Source of the DNA: Pelargonium nanum
Taxonomy: Eukaryota; Streptophyta; Magnoliopsida; Geraniales; Geraniaceae
NCBI GenBank assembly: GCA_036897485.1
Contig: JAYMTF010000807.1
Coordinates: 1 to 29,951 of the forward strand
Reading direction: 5' to 3'
DNA length: 29,951 nt
Below the pieces are notes generated by a model. The model was not told the DNA's origin, did no database searches, and saw nothing but the letters and a program-made list of their open reading frames with translations. The position numbers were made by a program, and so were the translations under genes. Positions 18,794-29,951 of this stretch are shown one piece after another (the stretch's first letter is position 1; each line of letters opens with the position of its first letter).

Positions 18794-21700
18794 TCACAAT
18801 GGTCGGGATAGTGTCAAGCTTGAAGGATAGCCATTTGCGGGTTTTTGAGCTTTCTTCTTGAAATTTGTTACGCTACAATGAGGGCATATGTACTCGAGCC
18901 CATCTGTTTTTGCGTAGTCCTGAGTTTAACGAAAAGGATAATCAGTTCCGACCAATGACATCGTCAAGTAGAGCTGACAATTCGGGTTTCAGGTCAAGTT
19001 GAAAAGGCTTAACCCAAACCCGACCCCCGAGGGCTGCGAGTTGCAGGGTTTTAGTGCAAAATGTGTGGATTTGCCCGACCCAAATAGGGTTGGGTTTCGG
19101 TCCAAATTGTCTACTCTATGACAAAAAATTACCATTTGCAACCAAGAGATGTTCGGGGACGTACCTTAAAGGCACCGAGACCTTGCCTTCTGTCACAACC
19201 AAAGTGGGCCCACTCCCCGCATACACCACAGTTCACCCAATCCCCCGCTGCACTACTGTTGAAAAGTCGGGAATATCCCATCGTAAGAAAATGTTAAACG
19301 AACAAAAAATATAGTATCTTTTGTTGTACATGGAAAAAGAGAACGAACCTATGACACAACAAGCAACACTCTCCATCAACATCGTCATGAGCCAATTCGT
19401 ATTCTAAAAGGTATGTTTCGTAATGTCTCTTCAACGTGTTCCCGACACCCTGTGAGGGCATCATCGTAAAAACACCAAATGAATTTGCATTAATTTTGCA
19501 TAATCTATAAACATAACCAAACCCGGATATTCAACTACAACCAACAAAAATGAAGAGCCATTTACAAGGTCATAGTACCGATATTGCAATATTGAGAATC
19601 TATATTTTATAAGGAAAGAGCGGAAAACAGAAGGTTATAAGACGTACTGTCATTCTATTGGTTGCTGTGTAATTGCGCATCTTTGAGAAAACTTGTCCTT
19701 TCCAGTTGATGCCATTGCCAACATGAAAGCCTCCTCTCGTTACCACCTGAAGAACACCCGTCTGTCAAACAAATGCTATTCGCATTCTGAGCTCATTTGA
19801 GGGGTATTTTGGACATTTTTTGTTGAAATTTTCGGGTTTTGAATTCGGAAAATTATGAATGGCTGCTGTCCAAGTGCGCAACTTCTTTGGGTTTAGCTTA
19901 TGTTTGATTTCTTTCAGAACTTTCATAAATTAAACTAGGGTTTCTTCGTGTTCTGTTCTTCAGCCGTCATTTTCAATAAGATTGAATTACCTACTTCAAC
20001 GAAATGGGAAATCAATACTACAAAATGCTACTGAGAGCTTACCTCTTTGTATAAGTTGTAGAGGTCGAGACGTTTTGCATTGAGTATGGCATCCGGGAAC
20101 TCAGCAATCCCGCTCTGAGGAATGAGACGAGTATGCCCTCTAAGGATAAGGAATTGCATCACGTCCTTGAGAAACTCCACCTACGAGAAAATAACAGAAT
20201 ATAATGTCAGCAAAAACACAAATTAACCGTACTTATAACATAATCCTTATAGAGCTCGCAATGTGGATCCAAACCTGTGAGCACCCAAAATCCGAACTAC
20301 AATTTTTTGGATCCGGGTCATAAAATAAACCCCATTTATTTTCAGATCGGGTTTTCATGGAAAGAAATAGATCAGGTCGGGCAACCCGCACATTTTCTAT
20401 GTACGACCCAAATGAGGTCTTTTCAACCCAACCCGAAACCCGAATGGACAACTTTGAATCATATATACGGGCAAAACAGCACTCACCTCAGAACAAACCT
20501 CGATTGGGCTTCGACCGCAACCATGCTTCTTCAGAGGCAGGGGATTCAAGGAAATAATCTGTTTAGCCTGAAAAGAGCTCGAAAACGATTTTCGATGTGT
20601 AGCAGAAGCTGATCCCGTGACAGTCTGCTTTATCGGGGGTAGAATGGGTAACTCAACCTTAACTTGACCACCATCGAACCCATCTGCTTCAGACATTCTA
20701 GTAAACGGTGGCATTTTATGTTGACGAACATGAGGAATGGGCCTCAACGCCGCTACTTTTAATCTTTGCCTAGCCGGGATTAGGGGCATGCTGACCCCAT
20801 TCATCGCAGCCCTCATCTTGTCCATGTCATCTATTCTTCTAGAAGCGGCTTGTTTGGCCGAACCATTTTCTAGGCACGAACCGGGCCTCTTTCTACTGGG
20901 AAGAGGCGGTCTCAACCAACTTGGGGGACAGATAAGATCAAAATTGTTTGGACACATATCGTTCCCATCCCTCGAACAAAAGAAGAGGAGACGCTCTGCA
21001 TCGTCTTTATCAAAAGAAGCAACGGCCAATCCCTGAATGCTTGCGATGCCAAGTGCAACTAAACTGCGATAAGAAACATCCGGTGCTAGCTGTCTCAAAA
21101 CCTGAAAGTAGTTTAGCCACCGTAAGCATAGAGAATATCAAACTCTGCTTTCGTTGCAAGCAAATACGCGTTTCGAAGCCTTTAGACCACTCAAATTGAC
21201 TCTTTTGCCCCCATATAGATACATTTGTATAATTTTGCCCCTAGACTCCACTAATTACAAGGATATAGAGAAAAAAGAAATTTTTCGCAGCATGACAAGA
21301 ACAGTTTGTAGAAGTATAAACCCAGCCTATAGAAATTGTGAAGTTAATATAATTAATATAATCATAATTACTCTTATCAGTAAAATTCCTCAAAAACATG
21401 ATTTGTATATGAATCGCGTTCAAAAAATAGCATAAGAAGCATATTAGAAGTTATCCAATTCCAATATCCAAGTGGTTAATGTAAGCAAGCAAACACGTAA
21501 AACATGTAATTACGAACAACAACAAAAAACGATAATACGTGTGATGAGAACACAAAGAAAGTAGGAAAACACAAGAAACCTGTGAAGCCCATGCCGGGAC
21601 CTTCATGCAAACTTCAAATACCGTTGCTCCACAAGCTATTGAAGCAGATCTTCGAGGCTCAGACAAAGGCGGCTTGTTTCCCTCAGAGTCGGGTAGAGCA

Positions 21701-24602
21701 CTTACTAGCTGATTGTTTTCAATAATTTCATTTTTCAAATGATTTTCTAGGAGCTGAAATGAAAAACATAAAAAAAAAATGTAAGGATTTTGAAGCTCCA
21801 ACATCAAAAACCAACAACAAACTCATATGTAACTACCTGATCATCAAAACAAGTTTGTGCACTACCCGACACCAAAAGTGAGATGTGAGCAGAGCTAGAG
21901 GTTGATAAATCACATCGCATGGTAACTACACCACGAGAAAATGTCCCAGCCTGAAGGGGCGGTGGAGGGGCGCTGAATTGTGAAGTGCAAGCAGCGTAAA
22001 AGATTAATGAATTGTTATATTTGTTCACAGTCAAATAAGAAACTATAACATTGGCCAGATATTACACCGAACATCACAAATAAATTCACAGAGTAAAAAT
22101 GATTCCTTCCGAGATGCATCGTACCTAAACTTTCCATGAAGTTTGCTCCCACGTACCTAGTAAAAGCAAAAGGGGAAAACGGAAAAGTCGAAAGAATTAG
22201 AAACTCTATATAGCACAAATGCGGCTCAACGAGGGCAGATGATACAAGCAAAAGTTAAAATATGCATGTTCTTGCTTCAACATAGTCAAAGTTCAATTCC
22301 ACGAGAAAACCATAAAGCAAATAGCTTAGAGATTAATCCATAAGGGAATAAGACTCTGTAATCTTATTGATAGTTGAAGACAAAAATATTAATTGTATAC
22401 ACTAACACACCCTCTCACGTGTAAGTCTGTTACCGCTTTACATGTGGTCTGACAATTCCAATAATCTTTTTATTAGGGTGGCAGCAGGAATCAAACTCGT
22501 GATCTCTTGGTATAGAAGGCACCGACGCCAAGCAGATGACTAACTCAACTAAAAGCTTAAACTGACAATTGATGGTCCTATATTAACTATATACTGTTAA
22601 CAGACTTTGGAACTTAAGAGTAATGCGGAATTCCCAAAATAAATCTATTAAAGTTCGCGTGTGGTAGTAATGCATTTTTCTTTTTACATTTGTTACGATT
22701 TTTCATTCGCGTGACAAAAAAGAAGGCAAGGCTGAGAAATTTAGATTGTAAAGCAAGGTAAGATGTTTGCAATACTTACTTCAATGCTCAACAAGGCTTT
22801 GAGTCCGTCCTCCAAAGGTTCTAATAGAGATGCATCCTGAAAATAACTAAGTTTATCAATAATCATATAAACTCAATGTTTCAGCGTAGCACGTGTTCCT
22901 AAGAGAATAAATAGCATACATAATCGGGTAAGCGGAGGTCACTTACCAAAGCGCATGGTACCCCACAAACAAGAAACCTCAAGTTTACTTCATCATCGTG
23001 TATCTTTATAGCAGGAAGATCGTCCATAGAACCTTCTTCATCGTCCTCTTCCCCTATTTCAGGAGGAGGTATGATTATTTTTGAAGGTTCACCGAGCACC
23101 TGTGGCCCCACGTCACCACTAACACCGTGGCGGTTAGCAGGAAGGACGAGGTTGTTCCGTACACAATAAAACCGAAAGGAGGCATGTGCGAGTTGGAAAG
23201 CATCCCACGTATGGGTTGATGAACTGCAATACACAATAAGATCATAATCAAATTTAGCTTCTCTCTTTCTCTCTCTAAATATTTATCTATAACATGCCCT
23301 GGAAACTAAAAGATAGAACACCACTCACTACGTGTAAATTAATAACGTATATACCTCTGCACCACCGAAAGTAATGCATGACGGAAATGACAAGCAGCAT
23401 ATCGAGAAAAAATGTTTTCCCAGTATATCACGTAAGGAATGCCCTGCAAAAATGAAAGCCGATCAATCTTCTGTCTCGTTCCTGTGTGAATAAAAAATAG
23501 AAGCTTAAAGCTTCTGGTTCTCAAATTACAATCTAAAACCAAAAATCATTATGATAATCAATTGAAGCAAACACTTGGAAGACACGTTAAAGAGACCAGA
23601 ATCACCTTAGCATGTAGAGCTTCTGCCAATCTCTCTCCATTGGGGACCTCCAAATAAACCTACAAAAATATTTGAACCGAAATCAGACCAAATTCAAGAA
23701 ACAAAAACTAGTATAGCATTATCGGTTAACAAGTTTGGAAAATTTTATATTACTTACTGTTGTGGGCAATGTAGTATGGAAGAGCTCGGATAGAGCTTCG
23801 GGACTGGACAAATCAAGACCATCCCATGTCAAAGATCCAACCTCATCATTCTCAAGCTCCTCCCCTTGCAAGTATACAAAATTAGGCTGGTACGATTCAA
23901 GAATTTTACCAAACTCGTCTTTACTCGGATTCACAAGTGTCTGAACCTGCATTCCAAAATGATACGAAAAAATAAGAATCGAACAACCAAAACAAATTGT
24001 AACAATAGCAACAATATATGAAACACAATTCATAACCATTTTCCTATACAAGAAAACTACTGAGTGCTTGAACCAAGCAACCAAAACAAAGACATTGCCA
24101 CAACAGCAATTTATGAGAAATATACTTCACAATCATTTTTCAATACGAGCAAAACTACTGAAAGCTACCGAGTGTTTGAACCTGCATTCCAAGACCACAC
24201 CAAAAAATTGACCAAGCAACCGAAACAAAGACATTGTGACAGCAGCAATATACGAAATAAACTTCATTTTTTTTTTCAAGACACGAAAACCGCTGAAAGT
24301 TACCGAGTGATTGAGCCTGCATTCCAAGACCACACCAAAAAAACGAACCAAGCAACCGAAACAAAGACATTGTCACAACAGCAATACATGAAAAATACAC
24401 TTCCGAATCATTTGCAATAACAGAAAGCTACTGAAAGCAGATATTGTACCTCCAAGCGCCCTGAAGAAACCAACTCCGGGATGGGATATCGTCTCCGACT
24501 CTCCGAGCCATCCTTGTTTCCACTATCCTCAGAACCTCTCCCACAAGTGACTGCTAGGAGACTACAAGCATATTTTGAAGCACCAACAGCATGAATCATC
24601 AT
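18794..24602 (-). CDS. ARID4: ARID-PHD chromatin protein (ARID4/ARID5-like, 15 exons)
   Basis: Exons: 24602-24450, 23946-23758, 23659-23606, 23443-23355, 23223-22947, 22836-22780, 22156-22125, 21972-21837, 21753-21580, 21101-20487, 20180-20043, 19746-19648, 19449-19349, 19255-19165, 18919-18794. All are GT-AG and phase-consistent, giving 776 aa, near the roughly 750 aa of the Arabidopsis homologue At3g43240. The N-terminal 590 residues are a conserved plant-specific region of unknown fold, with acidic EEDDEEG and Pro-rich APPPPLQAG. The ARID DNA-binding domain is at about 593-690 (VEFLKDVMQFLILRGHTRLI, VVTRGGFHVG, INWKGQVFSKM, LKRHYETYLLEYE). The PHD finger is C4HC3: Cys700, 703, 714, 717, His722, Cys725, 747, 750. 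The homologue (ARID4 in databases, ARID5 in the literature) is reported as an ISWI-complex subunit reading H3K4me3 and AT-rich DNA. That role is inferred here. Exon 7 is only 32 nt. Introns 1, 6, 10 and 14 carry repeats. Confidence 0.9.
18971..19116. mobile_element. MITE-like element in ARID-PHD intron 14
   Basis: The left end tagagctgacaatt and the right end aattgtctactcta are inverted copies with two mismatches, flanked by TA on both sides. The interior is GGGTT/CCCGACCC-rich. It has the same end motif as the element in the NHL intron but is half its length (146 bp). It fills most of the 245-bp intron between exons 14 and 15. Confidence 0.6.
20255..20460. repeat. GGGTC/ACCCG-rich repeat segment in ARID-PHD intron 10
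   Basis: The stretch holds ggatccgggtcat, cagatcgggttttc, gatcaggtcgggcaacccgc and caacccaacccgaaacccga. It resembles the interior of the two TA-flanked elements, but clear inverted ends are not seen. It probably is a decayed relative. Confidence 0.35.
22385..22565 (-). mobile_element. Possible tRNA-derived SINE in ARID-PHD intron 6
   Basis: On the minus strand an A-box-like stretch, gttgagttagtcatc (22549-22535), is followed after about 35 nt by a B-box-like stretch, gagtttgattcc (22499-22488). This is the spacing of an internal RNA polymerase III promoter. A further 100 bp continue to about 22385. The boxes are diverged, and ends and target-site duplication are not clear. Confidence 0.35.
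23936..24440. repeat. Tandem repeat of the intron 1 acceptor region of the ARID-PHD gene
   Basis: Four units start near 23936, 24062, 24170 and 24305, spaced 108-135 bp. On the minus strand the unit at 23936 holds the true acceptor (ggaatgcag|gttcagacact). Units at 24170 and 24305 repeat it as ggaatgcag|gttcaaacact and ggaatgcag|gctcaatcact. The unit at 24062 lost about 25 bp including the acceptor. All share accaagcaacc.aaacaaag-type sequence. Confidence 0.85.
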
Positions 24603-26965
24603 TAAACAAGTTCCTCACACCAGAGGTAGCACCAAAATGTTAGGCTTCAACTTCCACAGAACCCAACAACACCAACCAAATCAAAACCCTAACTTCATCA
24701 CCAGAGATCAATCAAAACACCACTCCACACAATCCAAACACCAAATTTTCTAAGAACCCAGAAAATCAAAACCCTATCCTGAGCAAAACCAAGTGCAAAG
24801 CCCCAAACTTTCGATCCCAAACCACAAATTTGCTCCGACCCAGATGAGAAAATCCGAGAAAATCACCTACCCAGAAGAGAAAACACAGAAAATCCACCGA
24901 CCCATGAGCGGAAAATGCGGAATTCGAAGAACAACACAGCACAACCCAAAACCAACGAAAGCTCCTCAAATCACAAAGGAGTGAATAAAGTAGAGAGAAA
25001 AAAGAACCCTAGACCCTTAAATTTTAACCCTCACAAAAAGAAAATAAAAAATCCCCCAAAAAAAAAGCAAGATCAAATCAGAGTCGTCCTCAAAGAATTA
25101 AATTATGTCTCTCACATTTTCTTAAAAATATAAATAGTTTGGTGTCAGAAAATTGGACAATTCAACAACGTAGTATTTTACATATGTATTGTCTTATTGG
25201 TACTATGTATAAATATCAAAACATCAAATACAAGTGAAGAACATAAGAAATTTAGAAACTTTTTTTTCAAGAACTTTAGTGAAGACCCAAAAAAAAGAAC
25301 CCATTAAATTAAATTTTAAATCTTACAAATGTTAACATTAAACAAAGTCCTAACAATAAAATTAACAAATAAAAAAGGTTCCTTTTTACGAAAAATCTAG
25401 AGAACAGAGCTAAAAGTCCACAAGAACCAGACTTTTTGGTGTATTTAGCATTAAAAGATCAGAAAATTAGTTGGTTGTTGCTCCCAAAATGATAATCAAG
25501 AAACACAAAAACATGACATGAGGACTTTTGTTACATCATTTTTTTGCTTTTCCTTACAACTCTTGAAGCTCTGATTTCAGGTTCTTGTCTCCATCATCAT
25601 CGTCTCAAGAAGCTGAGAGTTACTGGGTTTGGTGCTTGTTTTTACAGTACCCATTTTCCCAGATTACATTTTCAATCAAGATTCACATTTTTAATGTTGT
25701 TCTTGTGCTCACTTGGAAAGATTAATAATTAACCACATACACACAAGAGAAATTAAGGGTCTTAGCTCAATTTGTTGTCTATGTCCATGACACTGAGAGA
25801 CTTAACTATTAACTAGAGTTAGACAATTTGAGTCTTATGTGGGTTTGGATCGCATAGAGTTAACCAAACACGATTGAGTTCATGCATGTTTTGAGTTCAA
25901 CCGGTTTGCGGGTTTTGTTTAAAGAACTCGTACACTAAATTTTAAGTGTACAAATTTATAAACACTTAAGATTAATATGAGGTAACGAAGTAGACAAAAT
26001 GGTAATGACAACATTATTGGTTACTGCTCGAGATTTTATGTCACTTAAACTCACATTTTGCAATAAATGATAGGCTTATTAGTATAAAAGAAATTAGTGA
26101 CCCAATGCGTTTAAGAGGATTGTACAAACACTCACTCAGTTACATCAGTGTCAAATGGTCAATCTACTAAGAGCGAATGATTGATCGCAACATATGTAGA
26201 AACTACCGTCAAGAATCAAACCCTCACCAACACATACAAATATCATAGCATGAGGAGCAAACCGAGCAATATCTATTCTAAACCTATTTCCGAGGAAACA
26301 AATTTATGTTAAAGCGAATTTGTGAAGTATAGACAAAAAGGAACTTGTTACTCTAACATCATATAGGTTTCACCATTAGTGACATGCTCGAGATTTTTCG
26401 TCATTTAAATTCACAACTGTCAGTCTTGCTACATGCACTTGTAATTTTTTATCTTGAAACCCTCTATAATAATAATATCAAAATAACATCAAGAAGTCGG
26501 CAAAATATCTTGAAGTATATCCCAACGTCAAGATTCAATATTCGAGGTTGCTATCCAAAATCAAAATCTAGCATGAATGGCTACTGCTGCACCAGTTGAT
26601 TCTTTGACAATAACTGAAAGCAACATTACTTGATTAAAAGCATCCAAACTCTTATATTTAGGAGAAAGAAAGAAAAAAAAAAAACATAAAATTAAAATAA
26701 TAAGTACTAATCTACAAATATATATTTAACTCTCTTCACTCCTTTCTAACTCAATGCCTCAATTATGTGTTCTACACTAAAACTAAACAAAAAGAGCTTC
26801 AAAAAACTAAACAAACCAAGGCAAAAAATCGCACGTGTTTTTATCATACTACCTCTTGTCAGTCTTAACATGACTCGTCACCTAGTGAGAAACAACAGAG
26901 TTGATAAAAAGTTACAAAATACGAACACCCGCAAACTAGAATTGTCAAGTCCGATCCATTGAAAA
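24603..26965. other. Intergenic region: ARID-PHD promoter and FLZ 3' flank
   Basis: No gene is supported. 24603-25000 is likely the 5' leader of the ARID-PHD gene, rich in C and A on the plus strand. The rest is AT-rich. A diverged duplicated block (ctcgagatttt...tcacttaaactcaca) occurs at about 26025 and 26386. A GGGTTTGG/AACCGG-rich patch lies at about 25835-25920. Small plus-strand frames at 25544-25732, 26384-26599 and 26765-26962 carry no domain. Confidence 0.5.
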
Positions 26966-27726
26966 CTACATGAAAATAGCCCTAACTTTGTGATTTGGAA
27001 TGTGCTTGTTTTGTCTCCTGAGGTCATGTAGGAGGACACCAGTTTCACTACTCATCCCTGAACATCTCCTGTAAGCTGCAACCATTTTCTTGGTGGAGAG
27101 CTCCAATTCTCTTGTCTCATCCAGAATAATTTGCCTGTTCCTGCACTCCTCACTGCAAAATCCTTTATCACCCCTGCAAAATATTCACTCTCATTTTAGA
27201 TTTTGTTGTTGTAATTATAGTACTGTCAATTTGAGTCGTGACCCGTTAAACGACACGAGTTTTTAAGTAGGTTTAAGTTTTGCTTAGATTAGTATCGGTT
27301 TGACCGACTTGACTCAACCCAACCCGAAAACCAATCATGTCAAACCTAGGACAGCTTGATAAGTACTGTCCAAGAAACAATATAATTACTAAGAGGTTGT
27401 GGAGATGTTGAGTACCTGTACATGTAAATATCTTGATCAGTTCCCAAGTTCTTGGAGCACAAAAAGCAAGATTTGAGGAAGCAAGATTGGGCATTAGAAG
27501 GTGATTGTTGGTTGAGTACTCTCATGAGTCTCAAGTCTGCAGATTTCATGAGGACAGTGTTGTTGTTGGAGGTATGATTATCAATCCCATGAAGATGTGA
27601 TGAGAGGTGTACAAGAATCCCCAACCCAACAGCCATTGATGAACTTGAAGAAGAAGAAGAAGAAGCTTTGGTTGAGCCATCTTCTTCTCTTCTAAGCTTG
27701 AAGGGACTTGAAAACTTGTGAAGCAT
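26966..27726 (-). CDS. FCS-like zinc finger (FLZ, DUF581) protein (2 exons)
   Basis: Exon 1 is 27726-27416. Exon 2 is 27173-26966 (donor acag|gtactc, acceptor ttgcag|gggtga; the split codon gives Arg104), giving 172 aa. The FLZ domain spans about 84-125: CFLCSKNLGTDQDIYMYRGD, then GFCSEECRNRQIILDE. The four zinc ligands are Cys87, Cys90, Cys110 and Cys114, and the FCS motif is at 109-111. FLZ proteins are plant-specific and are known to bind the SnRK1 energy-sensor kinase as adaptors; that role here is inferred. The N-terminus has a nine-Ser run (22-30) encoded by a GAA/TTC microsatellite, then MAVGLGILVHL. After the finger a basic helix (LRRQNKHIPNHKVRAIFM) ends the protein. Length and intron position inside the finger fit the family. 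Confidence 0.92.
27220..27350. repeat. GGGTT/CCCAACCCG-rich repeat segment in the FLZ intron
   Basis: The segment starts ctgtcaatttgagtcgtgac and holds ctcaacccaacccgaaaacc. It resembles the interior of the elements at 6719 and 18971. Inverted ends are weak, so it is a likely decayed relative only. Confidence 0.35.
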
Positions 27727-29951
27727 TTTTGGAGGAGAGAGAGAGATTTTTGAAGTGAAGGTTTGTGGTTTTTGTGAAGTGTAGGATGTGATTGGTATTT
27801 AAAAGAGCTTGTGTACCCACATTTCCACATAAAGCAATGATTAATAAAATACATAAATAACCTTCAAAAAAAAAAAAAGCAAACAAAATGCTATAAAAAA
27901 ATGCATCTTATTTTTAAAATACAAATACTAGTTCCAAGTAAGTGTAATTTTACTATTAGTAACTACATTAATTAAGCCATTTTACATCATTTTTAATTTA
28001 TTAAACTCAATCAAATACATGCAAAATTTGTCAAAATTAAAAATTCACTTTGTATTAAAAACAATAAAAATTAATTCATTTTTGAAAAGATAATTATTTT
28101 TGTTTTCACATATGTCATAATCAAAAATTTTAAAGAACGTATAAACTAAAACTAAAAATATCCGACATGTCTTAATTTTTTAATTTATTTTCACGCCCTT
28201 AGACAAATTAGTTGAAGTAATAATCTGGTTTACAAATTGATTATTAAAATTCTTAAGCAAGAACATAGTAGCATTTATCAATTATCACTAGTAACCAATC
28301 TACTATTGATCACATAAACAATATATAGTATCATTCTAAAAATATCAAAATAAAACATCCTTAATTTCTTCAATCACACTCTTGTTTAGTGAAAAATGTT
28401 GTTTAAACTTTGGTTTATATTTTTTTTTATTGACCACATGCTTGAATTTGCCATTTTTGACCATGTGTTGTAAAATGTGTGATTGTCATGAAGTAAATGA
28501 GATGGTTCCATTTCCATCCACAATAATGCATTTAAACAATGATTTAATCCAACATTTTTCAACATTTGTTGGCCCACCATTTTTGGTTGTTTGGTCTAAA
28601 ATCTCCATTCTTATTATAAAACGTGTAAATTGTGATAAAAATAAAATTGAGATGTGGTATTTACCTAATCGCCATCCATCGTATCATATGATTTCTCCGA
28701 CCATGAAATAATAAAAGGACCCCTTTTCGTAACGATAAATTAATGTGTATGCAAATATAGTAATGTTTAGGTGAAGATTGTTTTTCATCCATTGTTAATT
28801 ATCGACAAATTCAATAATATCGCATATTTTTCAGACCGATAAATGTATGTAAGTGTATCAATAAGTGTATGAAATTGAATTATTGTCTAGTTGTACGTTA
28901 TTTCTAAAACAGCCTTGGAATTACAATAATACGACTTAGGCATGCAATCGACGAAGCTACATCGTATTGTTCGTTGTCTCGTTTTACTTGGACCGACTAA
29001 ATTTCAGTATAGTTCGTGAACATCAACATATAAACTTAAAAGTGTGTAACTATTTAATTAACCTATATCTATAACCAAATTAATTATATTTTGGGTAAGC
29101 ATATATGCTTAGTGTCATGTGAACTAATTAAGAGCAAACATATTGGTCATAATACCTCTTTTTACACATGCTAAGATGGTAGAGTTAGGCATAAATCATA
29201 ATTAATTAGATGGAAAGATAAGATTGGAGAAGTCCTAATCTCAAAGTTCTTAGCTATTAATTTGTTTATTATAATAAAAGTGTCACTTTCACATATTAAC
29301 CTTAAAACACATAGCAAAACAAATCAATCATATATTTTTTTTATTCACAACATTGATTAGGTTTAGCAATTCAATTTGAGGAAATCTACTATTATTTTAA
29401 CTCATCAAGACATTGATAATGTTTTTTTTTTTTAAAAAAGCTTCTATTTTATTTTGTAAATAAAGATTTGATAGTGTTATTAGGATGATATCTTAAGGAA
29501 ATCTACAATATTTTAATTGCTCATCATATTATAAGAGACAATCTACTAATATTTTATCTTATCACAAAATTTGATATTGTTTTTTTTTTTTTTCTCTTAT
29601 ATTCATATATATCAACTTTTTTGGATGTGCAATTTACTAAGAAAGAGATCAACTAGAAGAAAAATTAAGAAAAAGTGAAGATGACAATTTAAATGAATTT
29701 GCATGCACTCGAAATTTGATCTGCATATCTTCACATTTGAATTGTAAACGTAAAATAGATCTAGAAATTGAAACGGGGAATATAATAGATTTGAATTGTA
29801 TACATTAAATAGATCTATAGAGTTAGATTAAGGTTTATCAATCCGAACCCGACCCGACTTTTTTTTTTGTATCTAAATCATGAGGTTCCTGATCAGCGGA
29901 CCCACAAACTCGCGGTTGACACCTTTAAGCCGTTTTACCACACCCAGACTA
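27727..29951. other. FLZ promoter and AT-rich intergenic DNA to the window end
   Basis: No gene is supported. 27727-27810 is the FLZ leader and core promoter. The rest is very AT-rich. A degenerate three-copy repeat (aaatctact...ttttttt) spans about 29381-29595. The last 120 bp (aatccgaacccgacccgac and following) resemble the GGGTC-rich repeat family, cut off by the window edge. The plus-strand frame 28382-28711 has no recognisable domain. Confidence 0.5.
27796..27803 (-). promoter_or_regulatory. TATA-like box of the FLZ gene
   Basis: The minus strand reads TTTAAATA, about 70 bp upstream of the ATG at 27726. A GA-rich leader (agagagag on the plus strand at 27734-27746) lies between. Confidence 0.4.

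Noticed and set aside
20277..20612. Plus-strand open frame of 111 codons over ARID-PHD exon 10 and intron 10
   Set aside because: It is antisense to a confirmed exon and a GGGTC-rich repeat, with no domain.
22125..22156. Reading exon 7 of the ARID-PHD gene in the frame YVGANFMESL
   Set aside because: That frame does not fit the phase of exons 6 and 8. The phase-consistent reading VRGSKLHGKF joins both neighbours without a frameshift.
24064..24420. 118-codon plus-strand frame with internal protein repeats
   Set aside because: The repeated peptide is only a translation of the tandem DNA repeat in ARID-PHD intron 1, on the strand opposite the gene.
28382..28711. 109-codon plus-strand open frame
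   Set aside because: Hydrophobic and Cys-containing but matches no family I know, and lies in AT-rich intergenic DNA where such frames arise by chance.
29098..29111. Palindrome aagcatatatgctt
   Set aside because: A 14-bp AT-rich palindrome is expected by chance in this composition, and nothing nearby gives it a role.

Overview
The window is nuclear DNA from a flowering plant, most likely a eudicot. The genes have GT-AG introns, several protein families are plant-specific, and the intergenic DNA is very AT-rich with plant-type transposon remnants. I cannot name the species. There is no bacterial-style operon, CRISPR array, rRNA gene or tRNA gene that I can support.

Six protein-coding genes are visible, all on the minus strand. 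I rebuilt each from reading-frame fragments by joining exons at GT...AG sites with matching phase. From left to right: (1) a five-exon GDSL esterase/lipase (618-2950, 375 aa); (2) a two-exon NHL/LEA_2-type membrane protein (5989-7732, 219 aa); (3) a two-exon group VII ERF transcription factor (9185-11563, 364 aa) starting with the [12 protein letters not shown]-degron used in plant oxygen sensing; (4) a two-exon RING-IBR-RING E3 ubiquitin ligase (16606-17641, 290 aa); (5) a fifteen-exon ARID-PHD chromatin protein (18794-24602, 776 aa) of the Arabidopsis ARID4/ARID5 type; (6) a two-exon FCS-like zinc finger (FLZ) protein (26966-27726, 172 aa).

The genes do not form a known pathway cluster and are probably transcribed independently. 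Four of the six have a recognisable TATA element just upstream. Between them lie AT-rich intergenic stretches, the longest being about 5 kb from 11564 to 16605. These hold tandem duplications, a diverged three-copy repeat, a LINE-like tail and an isolated TGGGCC (site II/TCP-type) cluster with no gene beside it.

The most notable structure is inside introns. Intron 1 of the ARID-PHD gene carries tandem copies of its own 3' splice-site region, giving decoy acceptors that lead to early stops. Small inverted-repeat elements with matching ends (GAGCTGAYAATT) and TA flanks sit in introns of the NHL gene and the ARID gene. Opposed CACTA-type transposon ends sit in GDSL intron 3, and a roughly 107-bp tandem repeat lies next to the N-degron exon in the ERF intron. 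I found no clearly new multi-gene system.
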